Assembly: GCA_902493835.1 (NCBI GenBank)
Contig: CABURG010000124.1
Span: 1 to 5,248, forward strand
DNA from: an uncultured Collinsella sp.
Lineage (GTDB): Bacteria > Actinomycetota > Coriobacteriia > Coriobacteriales > Coriobacteriaceae
DNA: 5,248 bases
Reading direction: 5' to 3'
In this document: in pieces, positions 1 through 5,097 of the stretch
How positions within the stretch are numbered: position 1 is the stretch's first letter
Layout: every line of letters starts with the position of its first letter
Position numbers and translations under genes: made by a program
Notes under the pieces: model-generated
Told to the model about the DNA's origin: nothing
What the model saw: the letters and a program-made list of their open reading frames with translations, nothing else
Database searches by the model: none

Positions 1-498
1 CGACACAATGGCAAACACAATCGAGAGGGCAAAGAAAATCGCCAGCACGATAAGGATCTTCTTGATCACGCTCGACGAACGCGACGGATCCTCTTCCTCG
101 TCCTCACCATACTGCGGAATCGACTTGGGATACTCGCGATAAGGCTGGCGCGCATACGGATCGCGCGACTCATAACGAGGCTGGGGCTGCGCCGTGCGAG
201 GCATATACGTCGTCTGCTGAGGCTGCGGAATGGGATTTTGCGGCAGGTTGTTATAAGCGCCTGCCGCCGCATTGCTATACGGGTCCGGCGTCGCATTGCC
301 ATATGGGTCCTGCGGTGCATAATCAAACGGATCCCGCGGTGTATCGTCATAGGCCATGACGCGCGTAGGTTCGGCAGTGGGCTGGGTCGCATCGGGAGCG
401 GCGTAGCCGGGGTTTGGCACACCATGCGCCGCATCGACGCCATTCGGCGTCTGAGGCGAACCATATCCGCCCATCACGGTCGTCTTGTCCTGGTCCAT
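1..498 (-). CDS. Pro/Gln/Tyr-rich single-pass membrane protein, C-terminus cut by window edge
   Basis: The reading frame is open from the ATG at 496-498 to the left edge, giving 166 residues with no stop. Residues 1-131 are low-complexity and rich in Pro, Gln, Tyr, Ala and Asn, with no hydrophobic stretch, so probably disordered. Asp-Pro-Phe/Tyr recurs at residues 56-58, 64-66 and 72-74 in an exact eight-residue period and again at 113-115. An acidic run (132-137, EDEEED) and a Ser-rich stretch lead to two lysines (146-147) and a hydrophobic segment (148-165), a likely membrane helix. There is no N-terminal signal peptide, so the tail is inferred to lie in the cytoplasm with anything after the helix outside. 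An AAGGA ribosome site (507-511) lies 8 nt before the start. Actinobacteria often place such tails before an extracellular domain or on signalling and envelope proteins, but the domain that would name this one is outside the window. It is divergent from the small gene at 636. I do not recognise the family. Confidence 0.8.
   Translation of the reverse strand, partial: MDQDKTTVMGGYGSPQTPNGVDAAHGVPNPGYAAPDATQPTAEPTRVMAYDDTPRDPFDYAPQDPYGNATPDPYSNAAAGAYNNLPQNPIPQPQQTTYMPRTAQPQPRYESRDPYARQPYREYPKSIPQYGEDEEEDPSRSSSVIKKILIVLAIFFALSIVFAIVS
262..333 (-). repeat. Three tandem 24-bp units encoding DP[FY]-type octapeptides
   Basis: Codons 56-79 of the membrane protein form three consecutive eight-residue units: DPFDYAPQ, DPYGNATP and DPYSNAAA. 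The second and third are most alike (DPY-x-NA). Their DNA has diverged at synonymous positions, so this is an old or selected protein repeat and not a fresh slippage product. A further Asp-Pro-Tyr occurs at residues 113-115 outside the tandem block. Confidence 0.6.
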
Positions 499-543
499 GC
501 AACGTTTCCTTTCCGTCGCTTGCAAGCATCAAGTTATCCATGC

Positions 544-549
544 ATTCTA
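544..549 (-). promoter_or_regulatory. Possible -10 element for the membrane protein gene
   Basis: On the minus strand the hexamer reads TAGAAT, five of six matches to TATAAT, about 45 nt before the start codon at 498. No convincing -35 hexamer lies 16-18 nt upstream, so the assignment rests on the -10 alone. Confidence 0.3.
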
Positions 550-563
550 CCCGCGCAAAAGCC

Positions 564-569
564 TATGAT
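564..569 (+). promoter_or_regulatory. Possible -10 element for the small cysteine-cluster gene
   Basis: The plus strand reads TATGAT, five of six matches to TATAAT. It would start a transcript near 576 with a leader of roughly 60 nt before the ATG at 636. The -35 position has no good match. It lies only 14 nt from the candidate -10 on the other strand, so the two divergent promoters would overlap and could compete for polymerase. Confidence 0.3.
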
Positions 570-635
570 GGGCAGAGTCAGTCGGTATCTACAAGACATG
601 CGCGACAGGTGGCAACAAGCGAATCGAGGAACGTC

Positions 636-872
636 ATGGCAAAAAGCAAGCTCATCAAAGACACGACGCGTGCCGAACGCGAGGAAATCATCAAGCTGGC
701 ACTCGCCGGCTGCGGCAACGGCAGCTGCGATAACTGCGGCAGTTGCAGCCTGGGGGCTGGCGACCCATACGGCACCTACCAGCCCTACATTGACGGCGAG
801 ATGGAAATCGCTGACATCAACATGATGGTCGCCGAGCGCAACGCCAAACTCTTCGGCCTTCAGCGCGGATAG
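636..872 (+). CDS. Small cysteine-cluster protein (78 aa), family not recognised
   Basis: The chosen ATG at 636 has a GAGGA ribosome site at 626-630, 5 nt upstream. The frame stays open further upstream to an ATG at 414, but that extension would overlap the divergent gene and reads as low-quality sequence. Residues 1-24 look like a charged amphipathic helix. Cys26, Cys31, Cys34 and Cys37 form a tight CX4CX2CX2C cluster in a Gly/Ser/Asn-rich loop. A Tyr/Pro/Gly-rich linker (43-54) and a second probable helix (55-73) follow. There is no signal peptide or membrane segment, so it should be cytoplasmic. Four closely spaced cysteines could hold a zinc ion or an iron-sulfur cluster; that is inference, since I recognise no family. 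The gene stands alone, divergent from the membrane protein gene and convergent with fhs. A terminator of its own is not evident: the hairpin just after it carries its T-tract on the other strand. Confidence 0.75.
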   Translation: MAKSKLIKDTTRAEREEIIKLALAGCGNGSCDNCGSCSLGAGDPYGTYQPYIDGEMEIADINMMVAERNAKLFGLQRG

Positions 873-912
873 AAAACAAAAGCCCTGCCGGGCCTTGTGG
901 GCACGGCAGGGC
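873..912 (-). terminator. Intrinsic terminator of fhs
   Basis: Arms at 882-890 and 904-912 form a perfect 9-bp GC-rich stem (GCCCTGCCG with CGGCAGGGC). Inside it a 1x1 mismatch, three more pairs and a 5-nt loop complete the hairpin. On the minus strand the stem is followed directly by TTTTGTTTT (873-881). It begins 25 nt after the fhs stop. The plus-strand side has no T-tract, so it should stop fhs transcription before it runs antisense into the small gene ending at 872, and is not expected to end the small gene's transcript. Confidence 0.88.
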
Positions 913-937
913 GAGCAGGCAGTTATGGGCAACAGAC

Positions 938-2605
938 TTAGAACAGGCCGGTGATGTTGCCGTCGTTATCGACGTCGATGTTTTCGGCCGCGGGCACCTT
1001 GGGCAGGCCCGGCATGGTCAGGACGTTGCCGGTCAGCGCGACCACAAAGTGGGCGCCGGCGGAAACCTTGAGCTCGCGCACGGTGATGCGGAAGTTCTCG
1101 GGCGCGCCCAGAGCCTTGGCGTTATCGCTAAAGCTGTACTGGGTCTTGGCGACGCACACCGGCAGGTTACCAAAGCCGTTCTCGCGCAGCTCGGCGAGCT
1201 GGCGCTTGGCAGCCGGGGTAAAGTCGACGCCATCGGCGCGATAGACCTTGGTGGCAACAGCCTCCAGGGCATCGGCCACATCGGCACCGTCCTCGTAGGC
1301 AAACTTGAGCTCGCTCGGCTGCTCAATCAGGCGCATGACCTCATCGGCCAGGTCGAGTGCGCCCTCGCCACCCTTGGCCCAGACCTCGGACAGCTTCACA
1401 TTGACACCCAGCTTCTGGCACTCGGACTCGATGAGCGCAAGTTCTGCCTCGGTGTCCGTCGGGAAGCGGTTGATGGCGACAACGCAGGGCAGACCGTAGA
1501 CATTCTGGATGTTGTCGACGTGGCGCAGCAGGTTGGGCATGCCGGCCTTGAGGGCCTCAAGGTTCTCGTCATTAAGATCGGCCTTGGCAACGCCGCCGTT
1601 GTACTTAAGCGCACGGGCAGTAGCGACAATCACGACGGCGCTGGGGCGAACGCCCGTCATACGGCACTTGATGTCGAGGAACTTCTCGGCACCCAGGTCG
1701 GCACCAAAGCCGGCCTCGGTAATGGCGACATCGCCAAAACGCATGGCCATACGCGTTGCCATGATGGAGTTGCAGCCGTGGGCGATGTTGGCGAAGGGGC
1801 CGCCGTGGACAAACGCGGGCGTACCCTCGAGCGTCTGCACCAGATTGGGCTTGAGCGCATCCTTGAGCAGTGCGGCCATAGCTCCCTGGGCCTTAAGGTC
1901 GCGGGCGCGAACGGGCTCGCCGGCATAGCTGTAGCCGACAACAATCTCGCCCAAGCGCTCCTTAAGATCGTTGATGCTCGTGGACAGGCACAAGATCGCC
2001 ATGACCTCAGAGGCAACGGTGATATCGAAGCCGTCCTCGCGCGGCACGCCCTGGGCCTTGCCGCCAATACCGTCGATGACGTGACGCAGCTGGCGATCGT
2101 TCATGTCGACGACGCGCTTCCAGGTGATGCGTTTAACGTCGATACCGAGCTGGTTGCCCTGCTGAATATGGTTGTCGAGCATGGCAGCCAGCAGGTTGTT
2201 GGCGGCACCAATAGCATGGAAGTCACCGGTAAAGTGCAGGTTGATGTCCTCCATGGGGATGACCTGCGCCCAGCCGCCACCAGCGGCACCGCCCTTGACG
2301 CCAAAGACGGGGCCGAGCGAAGGCTCGCGCAGGGCCACGGCGCTCTTGACGCCGCGACGACGCAGGCCGTCGGCCAGGCCGATGGTCGTGGTGGTCTTGC
2401 CCTCGCCTGCGGGCGTGGGATTGATAGCGGTCACGAGGACAAGCTTGGCCTGGTGGTCGGTCGGCTCGTTGAGCAGGGAATAGTCGACCTTAGCCTTGTC
2501 GAAGCCGTACGGAATCAGATGCTTAACGTCGACGCCGGCGTTCTTGGCCACCTCGGTAATAGGCAGCGGCGTAACAGAACGTGCGATTTCGATGTCAGTA
2601 GGCAT
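938..2605 (-). CDS. fhs: Formate--tetrahydrofolate ligase (10-formyl-THF synthetase)
   Basis: This cytosolic enzyme of one-carbon metabolism uses ATP to join formate to tetrahydrofolate, giving 10-formyl-THF, ADP and phosphate; family members are homotetramers. The 555-residue length is that of a full monofunctional bacterial FTHFS. The N-terminus has the typical PLPITEVA-like opening (13-20). The P-loop PTPAGEGKTTTT spans 63-74, LREPSLGP 92-99, the family signature GGAAGGGWAQVIPM 105-118, and the second signature VHGGPFANIAHGCNS 266-280. The protein ends in the usual NITGLF-type tail. The ATG at 2605 is preferred because AAGGA lies 6 nt upstream and the protein then begins as the family does; the frame extends 20 codons further upstream without similarity and across the likely promoter. 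No folD or fchA is in view, so the sequence does not show whether flux runs toward purine and formyl-Met supply or a wider formate pathway. It lies downstream of ruvB on the same strand but probably has its own promoter. Confidence 0.97.
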   Translation of the reverse strand: MPTDIEIARSVTPLPITEVAKNAGVDVKHLIPYGFDKAKVDYSLLNEPTDHQAKLVLVTAINPTPAGEGKTTTTIGLADGLRRRGVKSAVALREPSLGPVFGVKGGAAGGGWAQVIPMEDINLHFTGDFHAIGAANNLLAAMLDNHIQQGNQLGIDVKRITWKRVVDMNDRQLRHVIDGIGGKAQGVPREDGFDITVASEVMAILCLSTSINDLKERLGEIVVGYSYAGEPVRARDLKAQGAMAALLKDALKPNLVQTLEGTPAFVHGGPFANIAHGCNSIMATRMAMRFGDVAITEAGFGADLGAEKFLDIKCRMTGVRPSAVVIVATARALKYNGGVAKADLNDENLEALKAGMPNLLRHVDNIQNVYGLPCVVAINRFPTDTEAELALIESECQKLGVNVKLSEVWAKGGEGALDLADEVMRLIEQPSELKFAYEDGADVADALEAVATKVYRADGVDFTPAAKRQLAELRENGFGNLPVCVAKTQYSFSDNAKALGAPENFRITVRELKVSAGAHFVVALTGNVLTMPGLPKVPAAENIDVDNDGNITGLF

Positions 2606-2611
2606 GGGCGG

Positions 2612-2618
2612 TCCTTTC
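2612..2618 (-). promoter_or_regulatory. Ribosome binding site fixing the fhs start
   Basis: The minus strand reads GAAAGGA, 6 nt before the ATG at 2605. It decides the start against the longer open frame beginning at 2665. Confidence 0.75.
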
Positions 2619-2645
2619 GTTACCGGATGAGAAAAAGACCAATCC

Positions 2646-2672
2646 AGCATAGCACGCGCGCGCAATGGTAAA
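2646..2672 (-). promoter_or_regulatory. Probable fhs promoter with extended -10
   Basis: On the minus strand TATGCT (2646-2651) is preceded directly by TGC, an extended -10 arrangement. TTTACC (2667-2672) is a four-of-six match to TTGACA, 15 nt upstream, which is short spacing partly excused by the extended -10. The predicted transcript would start near 2640 and leave a leader of about 35 nt, too short for a folate riboswitch. Confidence 0.45.
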
Positions 2673-2736
2673 ACGCCCGTAACCGATGAATGGCGATATG
2701 TTTACCCGATGCCTAGCGATAGCCTACAGACCAGCC

Positions 2737-2763
2737 AAAACAAACCCGTCTCTAAACGGCTGG
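2737..2763 (-). terminator. Weak hairpin with T-rich tail at the end of ruvB
   Basis: The minus strand folds as CCGT-TTAGAG-ACGG (arms 2756-2759 and 2746-2749), with the ruvB stop codon in the loop, followed by GTTTGTTTT (2737-2745). A competing outer pairing exists between GGCTGG at 2758-2763 and CCAGCC at 2731-2736. The inner stem is only 4 bp, so termination would be partial and some ruv transcripts may continue into fhs. Confidence 0.35.
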
Positions 2764-3819
2764 TTCGATACCCAAATGCTCAAAGGTGCGAAGCGTTGCC
2801 TGGCGGCCCTGGGGCGTACGAATCATCAAGCCGCACTGCAGCAGATAAGGCTCATAGACATCCTCGAGCGTTCCCGGGTCCTCGCCCACCGCGCTGGCAA
2901 GCGTCGTCAGGCCCACGGCACGGCCGGAGAACGTCTTGGCAAGCGTCTCCAAGATGCGAATATCCATCCAGTCCAGGCCGAGCTCGTCGATCTCGAAGAA
3001 CTCGAGTGCCTGACGGCAGATATCGAGCTCGATGGGACCGTTGCCGCGCACCTGCGCATAGTCGCGCACGCGTTTGAGCAGACGGTTGGCGAGGCGCGGC
3101 GTGCCACGCGAGCGCGAGCCGATCTCGAGTGCGCTGGGATGGTCGATCGTCACGCCCAGGATGGTTGCCGAGCGCGTCACAATCTGGGCGAGCTCCTCAA
3201 CGGTGTAGTAATCCAAGCGATACGAGATGCCAAAGCGATCGCGCAGCGGGCCCGTGAGCATGCCCGAACGGGTCGTCGCCGCCACCAGCGTAAACTTGGG
3301 AATATCCAGGCGAATCGAGCGCGCCGCCGGGCCCTTGCCGATCACGATATCGAGGGCAAAGTCCTCCATCGCGGGATACAGGACTTCCTCGACCGAACGG
3401 TTCAGACGATGGATCTCGTCGATAAACAGCACGTCACCCGGCTGCAAGTTAGTCAGGATGGCCGCCAGGTCACCGGTACGCGCGATAGCGGGGCCGCTCG
3501 TCGTCTTAATCTGAGCGCCCAGCTCGTTGGCGATAACCGTAGCCAGCGTGGTCTTGCCCAGACCCGGAGGGCCCGAGAAGATCACGTGGTCGAGCGTCTC
3601 GCCACGACTCTGCGCCGCCTCGATGAGCACGCGCAGGCTCTGTTTGATGTGCTCCTGACCGCAGTAGTCGTCCAGGCGCTGGGGACGCAGGGTACGGTCG
3701 ACATCGAGGTCCTCGGGCGTCAGCTCCGAGCCCACCATGCGCTCACCGTGCGCCATGGATGCCGCCGGCGAGTTGCCGGGCGTCGCCCACAGGTCCTGAG
3801 AGTCATCGGCTTCCCACAT
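2752..3819 (-). CDS. ruvB: Holliday junction branch migration ATPase RuvB
   Basis: RuvB is the hexameric AAA+ motor that, loaded by RuvA, pumps DNA through Holliday junctions in recombination and repair. The 355-residue product has Walker A GPPGLGKTT at 83-91, Walker B LFIDEIH at 131-137 (D134, E135), a sensor-1 region VAATTRSG at 179-186, PLRDRFG at 191-197 (the box that carries the arginine finger in this family), and a sensor-2 stretch around 238-255 (RGTPRLANRLLKR). A C-terminal winged-helix DNA-binding part follows. The ATG at 3819 overlaps the ruvA stop as TGATG; a GTG one codon upstream is also possible. Before the conserved core (starting near D41) lies an acidic and polar leader of about 40 residues, longer than in E. 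coli. ATGs at residues 22 and 28 could be alternative starts, but the same TGATG coupling at the ruvC/ruvA junction favours the first. Confidence 0.97.
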   Translation of the reverse strand: MWEADDSQDLWATPGNSPAASMAHGERMVGSELTPEDLDVDRTLRPQRLDDYCGQEHIKQSLRVLIEAAQSRGETLDHVIFSGPPGLGKTTLATVIANELGAQIKTTSGPAIARTGDLAAILTNLQPGDVLFIDEIHRLNRSVEEVLYPAMEDFALDIVIGKGPAARSIRLDIPKFTLVAATTRSGMLTGPLRDRFGISYRLDYYTVEELAQIVTRSATILGVTIDHPSALEIGSRSRGTPRLANRLLKRVRDYAQVRGNGPIELDICRQALEFFEIDELGLDWMDIRILETLAKTFSGRAVGLTTLASAVGEDPGTLEDVYEPYLLQCGLMIRTPQGRQATLRTFEHLGIEPAV

Positions 3820-4439
3820 CACGCATCCATTCCAAGTCGCTTAAGCGCCGCGCCGAGCAGATCCTCGACACGCATATTCTGCCCATCATACCCACTCAGG
3901 GCAACATCGGTCTCCTGCGGGCTAAAGCCCATGGAAAGGAGCGCCGCACGGGCGTCATCGATCGCCGAAGGAGCGGCGGCGGGAACCGGCATCGCAACCT
4001 GGCCGGGAATCACGTCGACCGGCACAAAGCCCTTGTCCTTGGCAAAGGTGCTCTTGAGCTCCAGGATCAGACGCTGCGCGGTCTTTTTGCCCACACCGGG
4101 AACCTTGGCCATACCCTTGTCGTCCTCGGCCATCACCAGGGAATACAGCTGTCCCACGGTATAGGTGGAGAGCACGGCAAGCGCCAGGCGCGGACCGACA
4201 CTCGAAACGGACACGAGCCGATCGAACATCGTGCGCTCGTCTTTGGAGGAAAAACCAAAGAGCGTCATGGCATCCTCGCGCACCTGCATACGGGTATAGA
4301 GGCGCACCTCGCCGCCGGGTGCAGGCAGCGTGGCGGCAGTGCTGCCCGAGATGCCGAGCTCAAAGCCCACGCCCGATACATCGACAACGGCCGAGCTCAT
4401 CGTGGCCTCGACAAGCGTTCCATGGAGCTGGGAGATCAT
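3819..4439 (-). CDS. ruvA: Holliday junction DNA-binding protein RuvA
   Basis: RuvA binds four-way junctions as a tetramer or octamer, holds them open and square, and recruits RuvB. At 206 residues it is full length. Domain I (1-63) is the OB-fold with the acidic pin residues Glu55 and Asp56 at the same numbers as in E. coli, within VREDAMTLFGF. Domain II carries two helix-hairpin-helix motifs, SVGPRLALAVLS (80-91) and VPGVGKKTAQRLILELK (113-129). An Ala/Pro-rich flexible linker (about 139-157) leads to domain III (159-206), the three-helix part that contacts RuvB, containing AIDDARAALLSMGFS. The ATG at 4439 overlaps the ruvC TGA, and its nearest purine-rich site (AGAGGA) lies about 11 nt upstream, so translation is probably coupled to ruvC. 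The stop overlaps the ruvB start in the same way. Confidence 0.97.
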   Translation of the reverse strand: MISQLHGTLVEATMSSAVVDVSGVGFELGISGSTAATLPAPGGEVRLYTRMQVREDAMTLFGFSSKDERTMFDRLVSVSSVGPRLALAVLSTYTVGQLYSLVMAEDDKGMAKVPGVGKKTAQRLILELKSTFAKDKGFVPVDVIPGQVAMPVPAAAPSAIDDARAALLSMGFSPQETDVALSGYDGQNMRVEDLLGAALKRLGMDA

Positions 4440-4960
4440 CAGTATCCGGTTCCTCTCTGTTGATAGAACTCGCCACCGGTAAGCGCCCGGGTGCGGCTGA
4501 GGTTAACGTGACAGATGGCGCAGGCCAGAGCATCGGCGGCATGGTCGGGATGCGGGTCGTGATCGAGCTGCGTGAGCGTACGAACCATATATGCGACCTG
4601 CCGTTTGTCCGCGGCGCCGGTGCCCACAACGGCCTGCTTAATCTGCATAGGCGTGTACTCGCCAATCTCGAGCGCGCATTCCGAAAGCGCCACGAGTGCA
4701 GCGCCGCGGGCATGCGCCGTAGGGATGGCCGAGCGAACGTTGGCGCCAAAGTAAATACTCTCGATAGCAGCGGTATCGGGTCGATAACGCTCCACGACAC
4801 CCTTGAGGTCGCGGGCGATATGCGACAGGCGCACCGCGAGCGGACTGCCCGCGCTGGTCTCGATACAACCGTAGGCACGGCAGCGAACCTCACCGCGCCG
4901 TTCCTCGATAATCCCCCAACCCGTATGGGCCAAACCGGGGTCGATACCCAAAATGACCAA
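4439..4960 (-). CDS. ruvC: Holliday junction endonuclease RuvC
   Basis: RuvC is the dimeric, metal-dependent resolvase that nicks opposite strands of a Holliday junction held by RuvAB. With a TTG start at 4960 the protein has 173 residues and begins MVILGIDPG, placing Asp7 at the number it has in E. coli. The other acidic residues are Glu67 in AAIESIYFG and Asp143 in HPDHAADALA. The position equal to E. coli Asp138 is His140, a substitution also known from Thermus RuvC, where the histidine is catalytic. A GGGGAGG site (4966-4972), 5 nt upstream, decides for this TTG; another in-frame TTG at 4981 would put the ribosome site inside the gene. It is the first gene of ruvC-ruvA-ruvB, and its TGA overlaps the ruvA ATG by one base. 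A LexA-type box lies 55 nt upstream of the start. Confidence 0.97.
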   Translation of the reverse strand: MVILGIDPGLAHTGWGIIEERRGEVRCRAYGCIETSAGSPLAVRLSHIARDLKGVVERYRPDTAAIESIYFGANVRSAIPTAHARGAALVALSECALEIGEYTPMQIKQAVVGTGAADKRQVAYMVRTLTQLDHDPHPDHAADALACAICHVNLSRTRALTGGEFYQQRGTGY

Positions 4961-4965
4961 GCCAA

Positions 4966-4972
4966 CCTCCCC
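4966..4972 (-). promoter_or_regulatory. Ribosome binding site deciding the ruvC TTG start
   Basis: GGGGAGG on the minus strand lies 5 nt before TTG (4960-4958). It is the strongest such site in the operon, which fits a lead gene with a weak start codon. Confidence 0.75.
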
Positions 4973-5015
4973 TCGCCACAAGTACGGCGCAAGACGAGGC
5001 CCCGCGCACTATTCA

Positions 5016-5029
5016 CGAACGTCTGTTCT
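5016..5029 (-). promoter_or_regulatory. LexA (SOS) operator upstream of ruvC
   Basis: The minus strand reads AGAACAGACGTTCG, a perfect GAAC-N4-GTTC palindrome matching 13 of 14 positions of the Gram-positive LexA/DinR consensus CGAACRNRYGTTYG. It sits 55 nt before the ruvC start and immediately downstream of a candidate -10 hexamer, where a bound repressor would block transcription. DNA damage control of ruv genes is well established in other bacteria, so site and gene agree. Confidence 0.75.
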
Positions 5030-5059
5030 AGAATAACACAACGGGGCCAAGATACTCAG
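5030..5059 (-). promoter_or_regulatory. Possible ruvCAB promoter
   Basis: TATTCT (5030-5035, minus strand) is a four-of-six -10 match, one base upstream of the LexA box. CTGAGT (5054-5059), 18 nt further upstream, keeps only the TGA core of a -35. The call rests mostly on its position beside the operator. Confidence 0.3.
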
Positions 5060-5069
5060 TTGAAGTATC
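5051..5069. other. Hairpin-forming inverted repeat upstream of ruvC
   Basis: GATACT (5051-5056) and AGTATC (5064-5069) form a perfect 6-bp inverted repeat around a 7-nt loop. No T-tract follows on either strand, so it is not a classical terminator. It lies between the stop of the upstream gene and the ruvC operator and overlaps the weak -35 candidate, so it could serve the 3' end of the upstream transcript or a DNA-binding protein. Confidence 0.4.
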
Positions 5070-5074
5070 GGGGT

Positions 5075-5089
5075 TGGGAGCGAATCCCA
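5075..5089. other. Second small hairpin after the upstream gene
   Basis: TGGGA (5075-5079) and TCCCA (5085-5089) pair as a 5-bp stem with a 5-nt loop, 8 nt after the upstream stop codon. Together with the neighbouring inverted repeat at 5051-5069 it makes a two-hairpin 3' region. It too lacks a T-tract. Confidence 0.35.
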
Positions 5090-5097
5090 TCCCATAG

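Noticed and set aside
414..635. N-terminal extension of the small cysteine-cluster protein
   Set aside because: The frame is open, but it overlaps the divergent gene's start and promoter region, and the ATG at 636 has a good ribosome site.
732..744. Inverted repeat AACTGC-G-GCAGTT within the small gene
   Set aside because: It follows from repeated Cys-Gly codons (TGC GGC) in the cysteine cluster and has no T-tract, so a coding origin is sufficient.
238..825. Plus-strand open frame running through the membrane protein gene and the small gene
   Set aside because: Its first part is an Arg/Ile-rich shadow of the Pro/Gln/Tyr-rich gene on the other strand, and its last part overlaps the cysteine-cluster gene in a different frame.
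2652..2664. Alternating CG tract as a special DNA structure
   Set aside because: The tract is too short to stand out in a GC-rich genome and falls in a promoter spacer, where it needs no further explanation.
2606..2665. Twenty-codon N-terminal extension of Fhs
   Set aside because: It overlaps the likely -10 element and the ribosome site, and family members begin where the ATG at 2605 places the start.
1049..2671. Plus-strand open frame of 540 codons opposite fhs
   Set aside because: It is in exact codon register with fhs, so it stays open merely because fhs avoids TTA, CTA and TCA codons, as GC-rich genes do. The fhs frame carries all family signatures, whereas the antisense product resembles nothing known.
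2606..2751. Folate riboswitch or other structured leader before fhs
   Set aside because: The predicted leader is only about 35 nt and no conserved riboswitch pairing pattern is visible in the gap.
2686..4164. Plus-strand open frame of 492 codons opposite ruvB and ruvA
   Set aside because: It is codon-register shadow of ruvB, running on into ruvA, with no good ribosome site and no recognisable domain.
4961..4981. Longer RuvC starting at the TTG at 4981
   Set aside because: The strong GGGGAGG site would then lie inside the coding region, and Asp7 would lose its usual position.
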